A stretch of 64,000 nucleotides of DNA from Comamonadaceae bacterium (GTDB lineage: Bacteria > Pseudomonadota > Gammaproteobacteria > Burkholderiales > Burkholderiaceae_C): positions 1-64,000 of the forward strand of contig JAIXOM010000033.1 of NCBI GenBank assembly GCA_027486755.1, in the 5' to 3' direction. Positions 7,580-15,076 of this stretch are shown in pieces. Made by a program: the position numbers and the translations under genes. Position 1 is the stretch's first letter, and each line of letters begins with the position of its first letter. Under the pieces are notes generated by a model. It worked only from the letters and a program-made list of their open reading frames with translations, was not told the origin of the DNA and did not search any database.

Positions 7580-7912
7580 AAGTGTGAAGCGCGCCGATAG
7601 GCCGGATTCTGTGCGCCGCCCCTCTTGCGAAGACCGGCGTGACCGCCATTCATCTGGGCCGGGGGTCGCCCACCCGGCTCGGTGCCACCTACCCGCCAGC
7701 TCCGCGGAACCACGTCAACGCTGGCCTACTTGGTGTTGCTGCGCGTAGAGATTGCCCGTTTCACCCGGACTGAACCGGCTCGTCTCTGTTGCTCTGATCC
7801 TCACCTCACGGTGGAGAGGTGTTACCTCCTACGCTGTCCTGTGCAGTCCGGACCTTCCTCCAGTGCCTGGTTTCCCAGCTTGCACCAGCGGCGGTCTGGC
7901 GCGCTTCACGAC
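7580..7912 (-). ncRNA. rnpB: RNase P RNA (class A)
   Basis: The minus strand carries the conserved RNase P RNA landmarks in order: GAGGAAAGTCC-like GGAGGAAGGTCCGGAC near the 5' end, AGAGCAACAGAGA, the GGGTGAAA-type CGGGTGAAACGGGC segment, then GATGAATGGC followed by ACAGAATCCGGCCTAT near the 3' end. The outermost helix P1 is perfect over 12 pairs, between GGCGCGCTTCAC at 7898-7909 and GTGAAGCGCGCC at 7584-7595. This fixes both ends to within a few bases. The RNA is the catalytic subunit that processes tRNA 5' ends. Confidence 0.95.
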
Positions 7913-8122
7913 ACTGATTATCCAGCCTGGTTCATAGCCACAGGCCACCCAATGGCCAGCACTGGCGCAGGCGGCGCTTGATGGGCTGTGTAGGACAGGC
8001 AAAGTGGGGGCACATCAGCGCGCCCTTGTAGCAAGCGCCCTGAAAATGGCTGTGCTTGATCAAAGGCTGCCACATCGGCCTTGCCCAGGGCTCATCGTGC
8101 TAGGGCCAGGGAAGCGACCGCC

Positions 8123-8205
8123 GCGTCGGGCCTGCCTCCGCGGCTGTCCCCCGCCTCGGCTAGCGCCTCGGCTCCTCCTTGATGCCGCTGCGCCAGGCCC
8201 GACGC
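8123..8205. repeat. 12-base inverted repeat
   Basis: GCGTCGGGCCTG at 8123-8134 is the exact reverse complement of CAGGCCCGACGC at 8194-8205. It encloses the left arm of the 35-base inverted repeat, so the two foldings compete or nest. Confidence 0.7.
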
Positions 8206-8368
8206 ACCGGCCGTGGGTTAACGCTGCAAAGGCTGCAGACTGCGGCCAAACCCGGGCGGCTGAATTTTCTAAGTAGAGGGCGCGGCGCTGGTACCACCAG
8301 AGGGCGTGCGGGTGGGCACTGCGAAGCGAGGTTAAGGAGGAGCCGAGGCGCTAGCCGAGGCGGGGGAC
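8146..8368. repeat. Perfect 35-base inverted repeat
   Basis: The 35 bases at 8146-8180 are the exact reverse complement of 8334-8368. Each arm contains the internal near-palindrome CCTCGGCTAGCGCCTCGG or its complement. The spacer is 153 bases. A perfect pair of this length in noncoding DNA indicates a recent duplication-inversion or selection for pairing. Confidence 0.9.
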
Positions 8369-8399
8369 ACGAGCGGCGCAGTACCCATCCGTGCGCCCT
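8301..8399. repeat. Imperfect 23-pair hairpin with G-U wobbles
   Basis: 8301-8323 pairs with 8377-8399: 19 Watson-Crick pairs, three G-U wobbles if read as plus-strand RNA, and one mismatch. It encloses the right arm of the 35-base inverted repeat. Wobble-preserving differences hint at an RNA-level structure, but this is inference. Confidence 0.6.
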
Positions 8400-8449
8400 T
8401 CTCGAAAGCGCCCTGAAAAATGAGGCGCCCGATCAACATTGCTGCGCCC

Positions 8450-8489
8450 GATCAAGCGCCGCATCGCGCCGAGGGCGGCGCTCCCACTC
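8450..8489. repeat. REP-like hairpin element, copy 1
   Basis: A 40-base unit with stem GCGCCG (8466-8471), loop AGGG and arm CGGCGC (8476-8481). It matches the copy at 19490-19529 in 36 of 40 bases. All four differences fall in the stem and form two compensated base pairs. Read on the other strand it has the GTGGGAGC-stem-GCGATG layout recalled from proteobacterial REP elements. Confidence 0.75.
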
Positions 8490-8491
8490 AC

Positions 8492-8541
8492 TGCCACTGC
8501 CACACCCACACCCACACCGACACCGACACCGCAAACACCGA
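8492..8541. repeat. Degenerate hexamer tandem repeat
   Basis: Runs of CCACAC, then CGACAC-like hexamers, follow each other with a period of 6 bases just ahead of the oxidoreductase gene. The array is short and imperfect. It could vary in length by slippage. Confidence 0.6.
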
Positions 8542-8583
8542 CTCCTACAATGCGCGCTTGATCCGGAAAACAGATCCCCCTAT

Positions 8584-10263
8584 ATGCTGCGCCTGACCGA
8601 GCTCAAGCTGCCGCTGGACCATGCCCCCGAGGCGCTGCCAGCACTGATCGCCCAGACCCTGGGCGTGCCCGTGGCTGCGCTCGAGCAGGTACACATCTAC
8701 AAGCGCAGCCACGATGCACGCAAGCAGCAGTTGGTGCTGGTCTATATTGCCCACGTGGGCTTGCCGGCTGCGCTTGAGCAGCAGTTGCTCGCGCAATTTC
8801 AATCGCACCCGCACATTGGCCCAGCGCCCAATCTGGACTACCGCCCCCCGGTGCAGGCCAGCGCCGGCTGGAAGCATCGGCCGGTGGTGGTCGGCTTTGG
8901 GCCCTGCGGGCTGTTTGCCGCGCTGCTGCTGGCGCAGATGGGCTTTGCGCCCATCGTGATCGAGCGCGGCAAGAAAGTGCGCGAGCGCACCAAAGACACC
9001 TGGGGCTTGTGGCGCAAGCGCGAGTTACAGCCTGAATCGAATGTGCAGTTTGGCGAAGGCGGGGCCGGCACCTTCTCCGACGGCAAGCTCTACAGCCAGA
9101 TCAAGGACCCGCGCCACCTGGGCCGCAAGGTCATGAAGGAATTCGTCAAGGCCGGCGCGCCTGAAGAGATCTTGGTGGTCAGCCATCCGCACATCGGCAC
9201 CTTCAAGCTGGTCAAGGTGGTGGAGAACATGCGCGAGCAGATCATCGCCCTGGGCGGTGAGATCCGGTTTCAGGAGCGGGTCTGCGACCTGCAAATTGAA
9301 GACGGGCCGCAGGGCCGTCAACTGCGCGGCCTGGTCGTCGAAAGGCTCACGGACGGCAGCCGCTACGAGCTTGAGGCCGACCATGTGGTGATGGCCCTGG
9401 GCCACAGCTCGCGCGATACCTTCGAGATGCTGCATGCGCGCGGCGTACACATGCAGGCCAAGCCGTTTTCGGTGGGCTTTCGCATCGAGCATCCACAGGG
9501 CATGATCGACCGCGCTCGCTTAGGCCGCCACGCCGGCCATCCCCTGCTGGGCGCAGCCGATTACAAGCTGGTCCACCATGCCAAAAACGGCCGCTCGGTC
9601 TACAGCTTTTGCATGTGCCCAGGCGGTACGGTGGTGGCCGCGACCAGCGAGGTCGGCCGGGTGGTCACCAATGGCATGAGCCAATATTCGCGCAACGAGC
9701 GCAATGCCAACGCCGGCATTGTGGTGGGCATATCGCCTGCCGACTTTCTGCCGCCGGGTGAAAAGCCCGGGCCAGGCGGGCAGGTGCATCCGCTGGCGGG
9801 TGTGGCGTTTCAGCGCCGGCTTGAATCGCATGCCTTCGAGCTCGGCGGCTCGAGCTACGAGGCACCGGGGCAATTGGTGGGCGACTTCATCGCCGGCCAA
9901 GCCTCAAGCGTGCTGGGCGAGGTAGAACCGTCCTACAAGCCGGGCGTGCACCTGACCGATCTGGCCAGCGCCCTGCCCGGCTATGCCATCGAGGCGATCC
10001 GCGAGGCCATCCCGGCCTTTGGCCGCAAGATCAAGGGCTTTGACCGGCCCGATGCGGTCTTTACCGGGGTGGAGACCCGCACCTCGTCGCCGGTGCGCAT
10101 AGGCCGCGGCGAGGACTACCAAAGCCTGAATCTGCGCGGCCTGTACCCGGCCGGCGAAGGCGCAAGTTACGCCGGCGGCATTTTGTCGGCCGGCGTCGAC
10201 GGCATCGAGGTGGCCGAGGCGCTAGCGCGCTCGCTGATGGAGCGGCGTGGCCCGGCAGCCTGA
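8584..10263 (+). CDS. NAD(P)/FAD-dependent oxidoreductase (COG2509-like)
   Basis: From the ATG at 8584 the protein is 559 residues, the usual size of this family. A frame open further upstream runs through repeats and is not used. Residues ~1-95 form a small N-terminal domain (MLRLTELKLPLDHAPEALP). The FAD-binding Rossmann motif follows: VVVGFGPCGLFAALLLAQMG, then VIERGKKVRERT. FGEGGAGTFSDGKLY and the late YPAGEGASYAGGILSAGVDGIE segment complete the FAD site. The physiological substrate of this family is not established. It may share a transcript with the dioxygenase genes 100 bases downstream, but no link is proven. Confidence 0.88.
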   Translation: MLRLTELKLPLDHAPEALPALIAQTLGVPVAALEQVHIYKRSHDARKQQLVLVYIAHVGLPAALEQQLLAQFQSHPHIGPAPNLDYRPPVQASAGWKHRPVVVGFGPCGLFAALLLAQMGFAPIVIERGKKVRERTKDTWGLWRKRELQPESNVQFGEGGAGTFSDGKLYSQIKDPRHLGRKVMKEFVKAGAPEEILVVSHPHIGTFKLVKVVENMREQIIALGGEIRFQERVCDLQIEDGPQGRQLRGLVVERLTDGSRYELEADHVVMALGHSSRDTFEMLHARGVHMQAKPFSVGFRIEHPQGMIDRARLGRHAGHPLLGAADYKLVHHAKNGRSVYSFCMCPGGTVVAATSEVGRVVTNGMSQYSRNERNANAGIVVGISPADFLPPGEKPGPGGQVHPLAGVAFQRRLESHAFELGGSSYEAPGQLVGDFIAGQASSVLGEVEPSYKPGVHLTDLASALPGYAIEAIREAIPAFGRKIKGFDRPDAVFTGVETRTSSPVRIGRGEDYQSLNLRGLYPAGEGASYAGGILSAGVDGIEVAEALARSLMERRGPAA

Positions 10264-10363
10264 ACCGACCTGAATCGGCCTGAACAAGCCTAGTGCGACG
10301 CACCCGATTGTTAGACTAGAACGCAGACGCCCGAGCACAGGCGCCAGCATCAGGAGGCCTTTC

Positions 10364-11656
10364 ATGAGCGAAGACACAGCCCGCCCCACCGGCGGCGCTT
10401 GGACACGCAGCGATTTCTCGCGCGTGCCTTATGACATCTTCACCGACGCGCAGATCTACCAGCGGGAAAACGAAAAGATTTTCCGTGGCCCGGTCTGGAA
10501 CTACCTGTGCCACGAGTCGGAGCTGCCGACGGCGGGCGATTTTGTCAGCACCTGGGTGGGCGAGACGCGGGTGGTGGTCACCCATGCCAGCGACGGGCAG
10601 TTTCACGCCTTTGAAAACTCCTGTGCCCACCGCGGCGCGCAAATCGTCACCGCGGTGCGCGGCCATGCGCAGCGCTTTTCCTGCCCCTACCACCTGTGGA
10701 CCTACACGCTCAGTGGTGAACTCACCGGCGTGCCCATGGCCGGCGGTGTGCAGGGCAAAGGCGGCATGCCGCCGTGCTTTGACAAGAAGAACCACGGCCT
10801 CAAAACGCTGCGCGTGACGAGCTTTGGCGGGCTGATTTTCGGCTCCTTCAGCGAGCAGGCGCCCCCCATTCGTGACTACCTGGGACCGCATGCGGTGGCG
10901 CAGATTGAGCGCCTGCTGGTGCAGCGCAAACCCAAGGTGCTGGGCTATCTGCGCCAGCGCATTCCGGGCAACTGGAAGCTCTACAACGAGAACGTGCGCG
11001 ACCCCTACCATGGCTCGCTCCTGCACCAATTTCAGGTGTCCTTTCGCTTGCAGCAGCCCACCATGAAGGGCGGCATCAAACTCGATGCGCAGCGCAAGAA
11101 CACCTGGAACCATTCCATCGTCAGCGCCTCGGACCAGGACAACCAGGCCGTGGTGGCCAAGGCCTATGAGGGCACCGGCAAGTTCAACCCCGATATGCAG
11201 ATGGCCGACCCGGCCCTGACCCAGGTGCCGCTGGACCTGGGCGACGGCTACAAGACCACCATCTTGTCGATCTTTCCGTCGCTGATCGTGGCCCAGGTCG
11301 ACAACACCTATGCCATCCGGCACCTGCGGCCCAAGGGCCCCGATCTGGTGGAGCTGCACCTGACCTACCTGGGCTTCGAATCGGACACGCCGCAGATGAC
11401 GCAGGACAAAATGCTCACCGCCAACTTCATCGGTCCGGCCGGCTATATCTCGCTGGAAGACGGCGAAGCGCTGCGCCTGGTGCAGCAGGGCATACGCCAT
11501 CGGCAACCCGGCGGCAACGAGGTGCTGGAGATGGGCGGCATAGGCGCTATCGCCGATACCGACTACCTCTCCCAGGAAATCTCCATCCGCGGCTTCTGGT
11601 CCTTCTACCACCAGATCATGGAACTGACTATGCAAGAAAACGGGGCGTCCGCATGA
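10364..11656 (+). CDS. Aromatic-ring-hydroxylating dioxygenase, alpha subunit (Rieske)
   Basis: This 430-residue protein has the Rieske [2Fe-2S] ligands C87-x-H89 (CAHRG) and C107-x2-H110 (CPYHLW). The mononuclear iron site follows in ENVRDPYHGSLLH (Asp, and His spaced by four residues). It would catalyse dioxygenation or hydroxylation of an aromatic acid. The N-terminal WNYLCHESELPTAGDF resembles anthranilate/terephthalate-type large subunits, but the substrate is not deducible. A strong AGGAGG Shine-Dalgarno precedes the ATG. It overlaps the beta subunit gene by 4 bases. No ferredoxin or reductase gene is adjacent, so electrons must come from proteins encoded elsewhere. Confidence 0.93.
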   Translation: MSEDTARPTGGAWTRSDFSRVPYDIFTDAQIYQRENEKIFRGPVWNYLCHESELPTAGDFVSTWVGETRVVVTHASDGQFHAFENSCAHRGAQIVTAVRGHAQRFSCPYHLWTYTLSGELTGVPMAGGVQGKGGMPPCFDKKNHGLKTLRVTSFGGLIFGSFSEQAPPIRDYLGPHAVAQIERLLVQRKPKVLGYLRQRIPGNWKLYNENVRDPYHGSLLHQFQVSFRLQQPTMKGGIKLDAQRKNTWNHSIVSASDQDNQAVVAKAYEGTGKFNPDMQMADPALTQVPLDLGDGYKTTILSIFPSLIVAQVDNTYAIRHLRPKGPDLVELHLTYLGFESDTPQMTQDKMLTANFIGPAGYISLEDGEALRLVQQGIRHRQPGGNEVLEMGGIGAIADTDYLSQEISIRGFWSFYHQIMELTMQENGASA

Positions 11657-12147
11657 ACACGCCGATCTCCGCCGATCTGCAGCGCTGGTGGCAGGTCAGC
11701 CAATTTCTTTACCGCTATGCAGAGCTGCTCGACGGCGAGCAGTTTGCCGATTGGGTGGCGCTGTTCGACACGCAGCAATGCCGTTATGAGGTGCTGTCGC
11801 GCGAGAACCGTGATCTGGGCCTGCCCCTGCCCATCATGGGATGCTTTAGCCACGGCATGGTGCGGGACCGGGTGGCCATGCTGGCCAAGGGCGTGCTGAC
11901 CTACCGCCGCGACAAACTGCTGCGCCAGGTCAGCAATGTGCAGTTGCAAGCGCCAAGCGCCTCTGGCCTGCAGGCCAGCGCCAAGCTGGTGGTCTACCAG
12001 TCCAACGAAGAAGGCGTCAGCAGCCTCTACATGGTCGCCCGCTACGAGTGCGAGCTGATCGAACAGGGCTCAGAGCTCAAGCTGCGCCAAATGGCGGTGG
12101 TGGTCGACTCCTTTGGCATCGACACCATGCTGGCGGTGCCGCTGTAG
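11653..12147 (+). CDS. Aromatic-ring-hydroxylating dioxygenase, beta subunit
   Basis: The 164-residue protein fits the small structural subunit (SnoaL-like cone fold): FLYRYAELLDGEQFADWVALFDTQQCRYEV, then RDRVAMLAKGVLTYRRDK, and a C-terminal LKLRQMAVVVDSFGIDTMLAVPL. It assembles with the alpha subunit into the alpha3beta3 oxygenase and has no metal ligands of its own. The ATGA overlap with the alpha gene implies coupled translation. Confidence 0.9.
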   Translation: MNTPISADLQRWWQVSQFLYRYAELLDGEQFADWVALFDTQQCRYEVLSRENRDLGLPLPIMGCFSHGMVRDRVAMLAKGVLTYRRDKLLRQVSNVQLQAPSASGLQASAKLVVYQSNEEGVSSLYMVARYECELIEQGSELKLRQMAVVVDSFGIDTMLAVPL

Positions 12148-12161
12148 GCGCGGCCGGGCCC

Positions 12162-13136
12162 TTATTCCATCTCGATCTTGCGGTCGGCGACGATGCGCTT
12201 GAGCGCCTGGATGTCGCGCTCGACCCGGCCCTTGAATTCAGCCGGTGTGCTGGCCTGGGGGTTGCCACCCCAGTCGATCAGGCGCTGGCGCACCTCGGGC
12301 GAGTCGATCACCGCCTTGATCTCGCGCTGCAGCCGAGCCGCAATCGCCGGCGGCAGACCCGCAGGTGCGGCAATGCCCAGCCAGGAGTCAAACACCAGGC
12401 GGGGGTAGGTTTCCGCGACATTGGGCAGGCCAAAGATATTGGTCTCGCCCTTGGCACCCGTCACCGCCAAGCCGCGCACCCGCTTGTCCTTGAGCATGGG
12501 GGCGGTGCTGGTCATGGTGTCGATCACCACATCGACCCGACCAGCCAGCAACTCGGTCAGCGGCGCAGTGCCGCCGCGAAAGGGCACATGGGTGGCGCTG
12601 CCGCCGCTTTCGGCCATCAGCCATTCGCCCACCAGATGCATCGCGGTGCCCACCCCCACCGAGGTATATGTGTATTTACCCGGCTCGGCCTTGATGCGCT
12701 GGGCAAAGTCAGGGAAAGAGCGGATCGGCGAATCGGGCTTGACCACCATGGACAGCGGATAGGTGGTCAGCGTGGAGATCCAGGAAAAGTCATTGACTGG
12801 CTCAAACGGCAGAACCTTTTTCATCGCCGCACTGCTGGCGTGGCCGCTGGGCAACAAGATCAGCGTGTAGCCGTCGGCCGGCGCCTTGGTGGCCATCTCA
12901 GCCGCAATATTGCCGCCGGCGCCCGGCTTGTTGTCCACCGTCACTGGTTGCCCCAGACGCTCACCCAGGGGCTTGGCCACCAGGCGGGCCACCATGTCGC
13001 TGCCGCCGCCGGGCGGAAAGCCCAGCAGCAAGCGGATGGGCTTGTTGGGGTAAGCGTCTTGCGCGTGGGCGGGCAAGACCGAACAGGCCATCAAGGCCAG
13101 CGACGCGACCAGCGCGCTACGAGACGTCCAGGGCAT
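12162..13136 (-). CDS. Bug/TctC-family periplasmic solute-binding protein
   Basis: With the ATG at 13136 (AAGGAG Shine-Dalgarno 6 bases upstream) the protein is 324 residues with a clean signal peptide (ALVASLALMACSVLPAHAQ). The mature part starts DAYPNKPIRLLLGFPPGGGSDMVARLVAKPL, the typical Bug N-terminal ligand loop. VDNKPGAGGNIAAE and HVPFRGGTAPLTELLAGRVD are further family signatures. Such proteins bind carboxylates for tripartite transporters. No tctA/tctB partner is adjacent, as is usual for the many orphan Bug proteins of Burkholderiales. It converges on the dioxygenase genes with 14 bases between stops, so an aromatic acid ligand is possible but unproven. Confidence 0.92.
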   Translation of the reverse strand: MPWTSRSALVASLALMACSVLPAHAQDAYPNKPIRLLLGFPPGGGSDMVARLVAKPLGERLGQPVTVDNKPGAGGNIAAEMATKAPADGYTLILLPSGHASSAAMKKVLPFEPVNDFSWISTLTTYPLSMVVKPDSPIRSFPDFAQRIKAEPGKYTYTSVGVGTAMHLVGEWLMAESGGSATHVPFRGGTAPLTELLAGRVDVVIDTMTSTAPMLKDKRVRGLAVTGAKGETNIFGLPNVAETYPRLVFDSWLGIAAPAGLPPAIAARLQREIKAVIDSPEVRQRLIDWGGNPQASTPAEFKGRVERDIQALKRIVADRKIEME

Positions 13137-13244
13137 GCAAACTCCTTCTGTGGCGGGCATCGGCGCTCGAGCGGCCGACGCCTCGCGGGTCAGATTGTTG
13201 CCCAGCCGCGCAGACTCGAACCCCGCGATTACCCCAAGCGCCAA

Positions 13245-13280
13245 AAACAAAACGGCCGCCCAAGGGCGGCCGTTTTACAG
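13245..13280 (-). terminator. Rho-independent terminator after htpX
   Basis: On the minus strand AAAACGGCCGCCC, a short loop and GGGCGGCCGTTTT form a strong hairpin (13249-13276), followed by a T-rich tract TTTTGTTTTT. It lies about 25 bases after the htpX stop. Confidence 0.88.
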
Positions 13281-13300
13281 GAGGACAGTGAATCAGCCGA

Positions 13301-14176
13301 TCAGCCCTGCGCGTTTTGCAGCGCGGCGATGCGCTCTTCAATCGGCGGGTGGGTGCTGAACAGCTGCCCGATGCCGCCGGCAATCCCCATGGCCGCCACC
13401 GACTTGGGCAACTCGCCAGGCACCATGCCGCCCAGGCGGGCCAGCGCGTTGATCATCGGCTGCTTGCGCCCGATCAGGCCGGCCGCGCCCGCGTCGGCGC
13501 GGAACTCGCGCTGGCGGGAGAACCAGGCCACGATGATGGCCGCCAGAAAACCCAAGATGATGTCGAGCACGATGGTGGTGACGTAGTAGCCGATGCCGGG
13601 ACCAGAGTTTTCCTGGTCGCCCTTGCGCAGGAAGCTGTCGACCGCATAGCCGACGATGCGGCTGAGGAAAACCACAAAGGTGTTCATGACGCCCTGAATC
13701 AGGGCCATGGTGACCATGTCGCCGTTGGCGATGTGCGCCACCTCATGGCCGAGCACCGCCTCGACCTCATCGCGCGTCATGCCCTGCAGCAGGCCGGTAG
13801 AGACTGCCACCAGCGCGCTGTTCTTGAAGGCGCCGGTGGCAAAGGCATTGGGCTCGCCTTCGAAGATGCCAACCTCAGGCATGCCGATGCCGGCCTTGTC
13901 AGCCAAGCGGCGCACGGTATCGACGATCCAGGCCTCGTCCGCATTGGCGGGCTGCTCGATCACCCGCACGCCCGAGCTCCACTTGGCCACAGGTTTGCTG
14001 ATCAGCAGCGAGATGAACGCACCGCCAAAGCCCATGATCAGGGCAAAGCCGAGCAAGGCGCCCAGGTCCAGCCCGTTGGAGGTGAGAAAACGATTGACGC
14101 CGAGCAGGCTCGCGACCACGCCGAGCACCAGCACGACGGCCAGATTGGTCAGTACAAACAGCAGAATTCTCTTCAT
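13301..14176 (-). CDS. htpX: Membrane zinc metalloprotease HtpX
   Basis: The 291-residue protein has two N-terminal transmembrane segments ([22 protein letters not shown] and [20 protein letters not shown]), the zinc site HEVAH with a downstream Glu in EFRADAGAA, and two further membrane segments. It degrades misfolded inner-membrane proteins together with FtsH. The upstream region contains a good heat-shock sigma-factor promoter and the gene ends at a strong terminator, so it is its own transcription unit. Confidence 0.96.
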   Translation of the reverse strand: MKRILLFVLTNLAVVLVLGVVASLLGVNRFLTSNGLDLGALLGFALIMGFGGAFISLLISKPVAKWSSGVRVIEQPANADEAWIVDTVRRLADKAGIGMPEVGIFEGEPNAFATGAFKNSALVAVSTGLLQGMTRDEVEAVLGHEVAHIANGDMVTMALIQGVMNTFVVFLSRIVGYAVDSFLRKGDQENSGPGIGYYVTTIVLDIILGFLAAIIVAWFSRQREFRADAGAAGLIGRKQPMINALARLGGMVPGELPKSVAAMGIAGGIGQLFSTHPPIEERIAALQNAQG

Positions 14177-14265
14177 AAGATCTTCAACTCCGACGCCGCC
14201 GCAGCGGCAAGAATGACGATGAATCAGCGATCCACCGGCCCGCCAAGGCGAACCGTTGCATCCTC

Positions 14266-14293
14266 ATCTGGGGACGTTTTTATGGTTATCAAG
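14266..14293 (-). promoter_or_regulatory. Sigma-32-type (heat shock) promoter of htpX
   Basis: On the minus strand CTTGATA (14287-14293), a 13-base spacer and CCCCAGAT (14266-14273) match the consensus CTTGAAA-N13-CCCCATNT at most positions with ideal spacing. It lies ~90 bases before the htpX ATG and its -35 overlaps the end of the DUF3025 gene. HtpX is a known heat-shock protein, which supports the call. Confidence 0.7.
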
Positions 14294-15074
14294 CTGTCCC
14301 GCGCTGACGCCCCGCAGCGGCGGGACGGAAGACGAAGCCGTCATCATAGAAAGAAATGTTCTCATTGGGCAAATACCAGCCCGGAACCCCCAAAATGGGC
14401 AGCGGCCAGTAGGGTTTTTCAGCCAGTTCGGCGGCCCGCAAGCCACCGGCCAGGGCGGCATCAAGATCGGCCTCGGCCAGGTCTATGGATGGCAGGTAGA
14501 CATGGGCGGTCATGGCCTTGCGCGGCTGCTGCAGCTTTTCCTGCAAGGCGTGGCCAAAGACCAGCAGCCGGGCCTGGGCCCACAGGGGCCGCAGTTCCAG
14601 AAAGAGCCGCTGCCAGGCGCGCTGGCGCAGTGCCGCGCGCAATGCCTCTGGGGCCAGCAAGACAGCGCCGTTTTCGTCAAACAGGGTCAGCGCGTCACGC
14701 AAGGGACCGCGCTGCTGCGCCACACCGTCGCTGGCGATCTGCGCCGCCTGCAACTGGTTCAGGCGCGCCTTGGTGCGCGGATAAGCCAGCCAGGTCAGGC
14801 CGTTGAACAGATCGTGCAGATTGTCCCGACTGGGGCAGGCGCCTTGCTCGAAGATGAAGCTCTCGTAAGCGCAGTGGGCAGGCAGGTCCTGCTGCGGCAC
14901 AAAGCGCATGGCCGGCTCGCCCCTGGCCTGCGCGATGTGATTGAGCAGCTGTGCCACGCTCAGGCCGTGCCTCAAGGCCGCCTCCACCGCCGGGCCAAAC
15001 GGAGCCAGATGGGCCATCCAGGGCCAGTCCCACCGCAAGCCCTGGGCCCAGGCCGGCAGGGCTTCGGCCGCCAT
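14289..15074 (-). CDS. DUF3025 protein
   Basis: A 261-residue cytosolic protein matching DUF3025: VPQQDLPAHCAYESFIFEQGACPSRDNLHDLFNGLTWLAYPRTKARLNQLQ in three conserved blocks, and a late AKPYWPLPILGVPGWYLPN-type block. Its biochemical function is unknown. It starts two bases after the pyrC stop on the same strand, so it is very likely cotranscribed with pyrC. Confidence 0.85.
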   Translation of the reverse strand: MAAEALPAWAQGLRWDWPWMAHLAPFGPAVEAALRHGLSVAQLLNHIAQARGEPAMRFVPQQDLPAHCAYESFIFEQGACPSRDNLHDLFNGLTWLAYPRTKARLNQLQAAQIASDGVAQQRGPLRDALTLFDENGAVLLAPEALRAALRQRAWQRLFLELRPLWAQARLLVFGHALQEKLQQPRKAMTAHVYLPSIDLAEADLDAALAGGLRAAELAEKPYWPLPILGVPGWYLPNENISFYDDGFVFRPAAAGRQRGTA

Positions 15075-15076
15075 GC

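Larger units (their letters stand above)
8020..8419. repeat. Direct repeat pair of 27 bases flanking the repeat island
   Basis: Copies at 8020-8046 and 8393-8419 share GCGCCCTT, five variable bases, then AAGCGCCCTGAAAA, so 22 of 27 positions are identical. They bracket the inverted repeats listed next, as would be expected of a duplicated intergenic unit or the boundaries of an inserted segment. Confidence 0.75.
7913..8583. other. Gene-free repeat island between rnpB and the FAD oxidoreductase
   Basis: About 670 bases without a convincing gene. The first ~100 bases should hold the rnpB promoter; a GATAAT -10-like hexamer lies just ahead of the RNA 5' end. From ~8020 to 8545 the stretch is packed with repeats, listed separately: a 27-base direct repeat, 12-base and 35-base inverted repeats, a 23-pair imperfect hairpin, a REP-like element and a hexamer microsatellite. 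Confidence 0.8.

Noticed and set aside
7162..7713. Long version of the antitoxin gene starting at 7713
   Set aside because: It would run through the 3' end of the RNase P RNA gene and past a well-spaced promoter. The ATG at 7428 has a Shine-Dalgarno and the family N-terminus.
8179..10263. 694-codon version of the FAD oxidoreductase
   Set aside because: The extra 135 codons translate the repeat island (Arg/Ser/His low complexity). The family begins at the ATG at 8584.
10316..11635. 439-codon minus-strand frame opposite the Rieske alpha subunit
   Set aside because: It is a high-GC antisense shadow; the plus strand encodes both metal sites of a dioxygenase.
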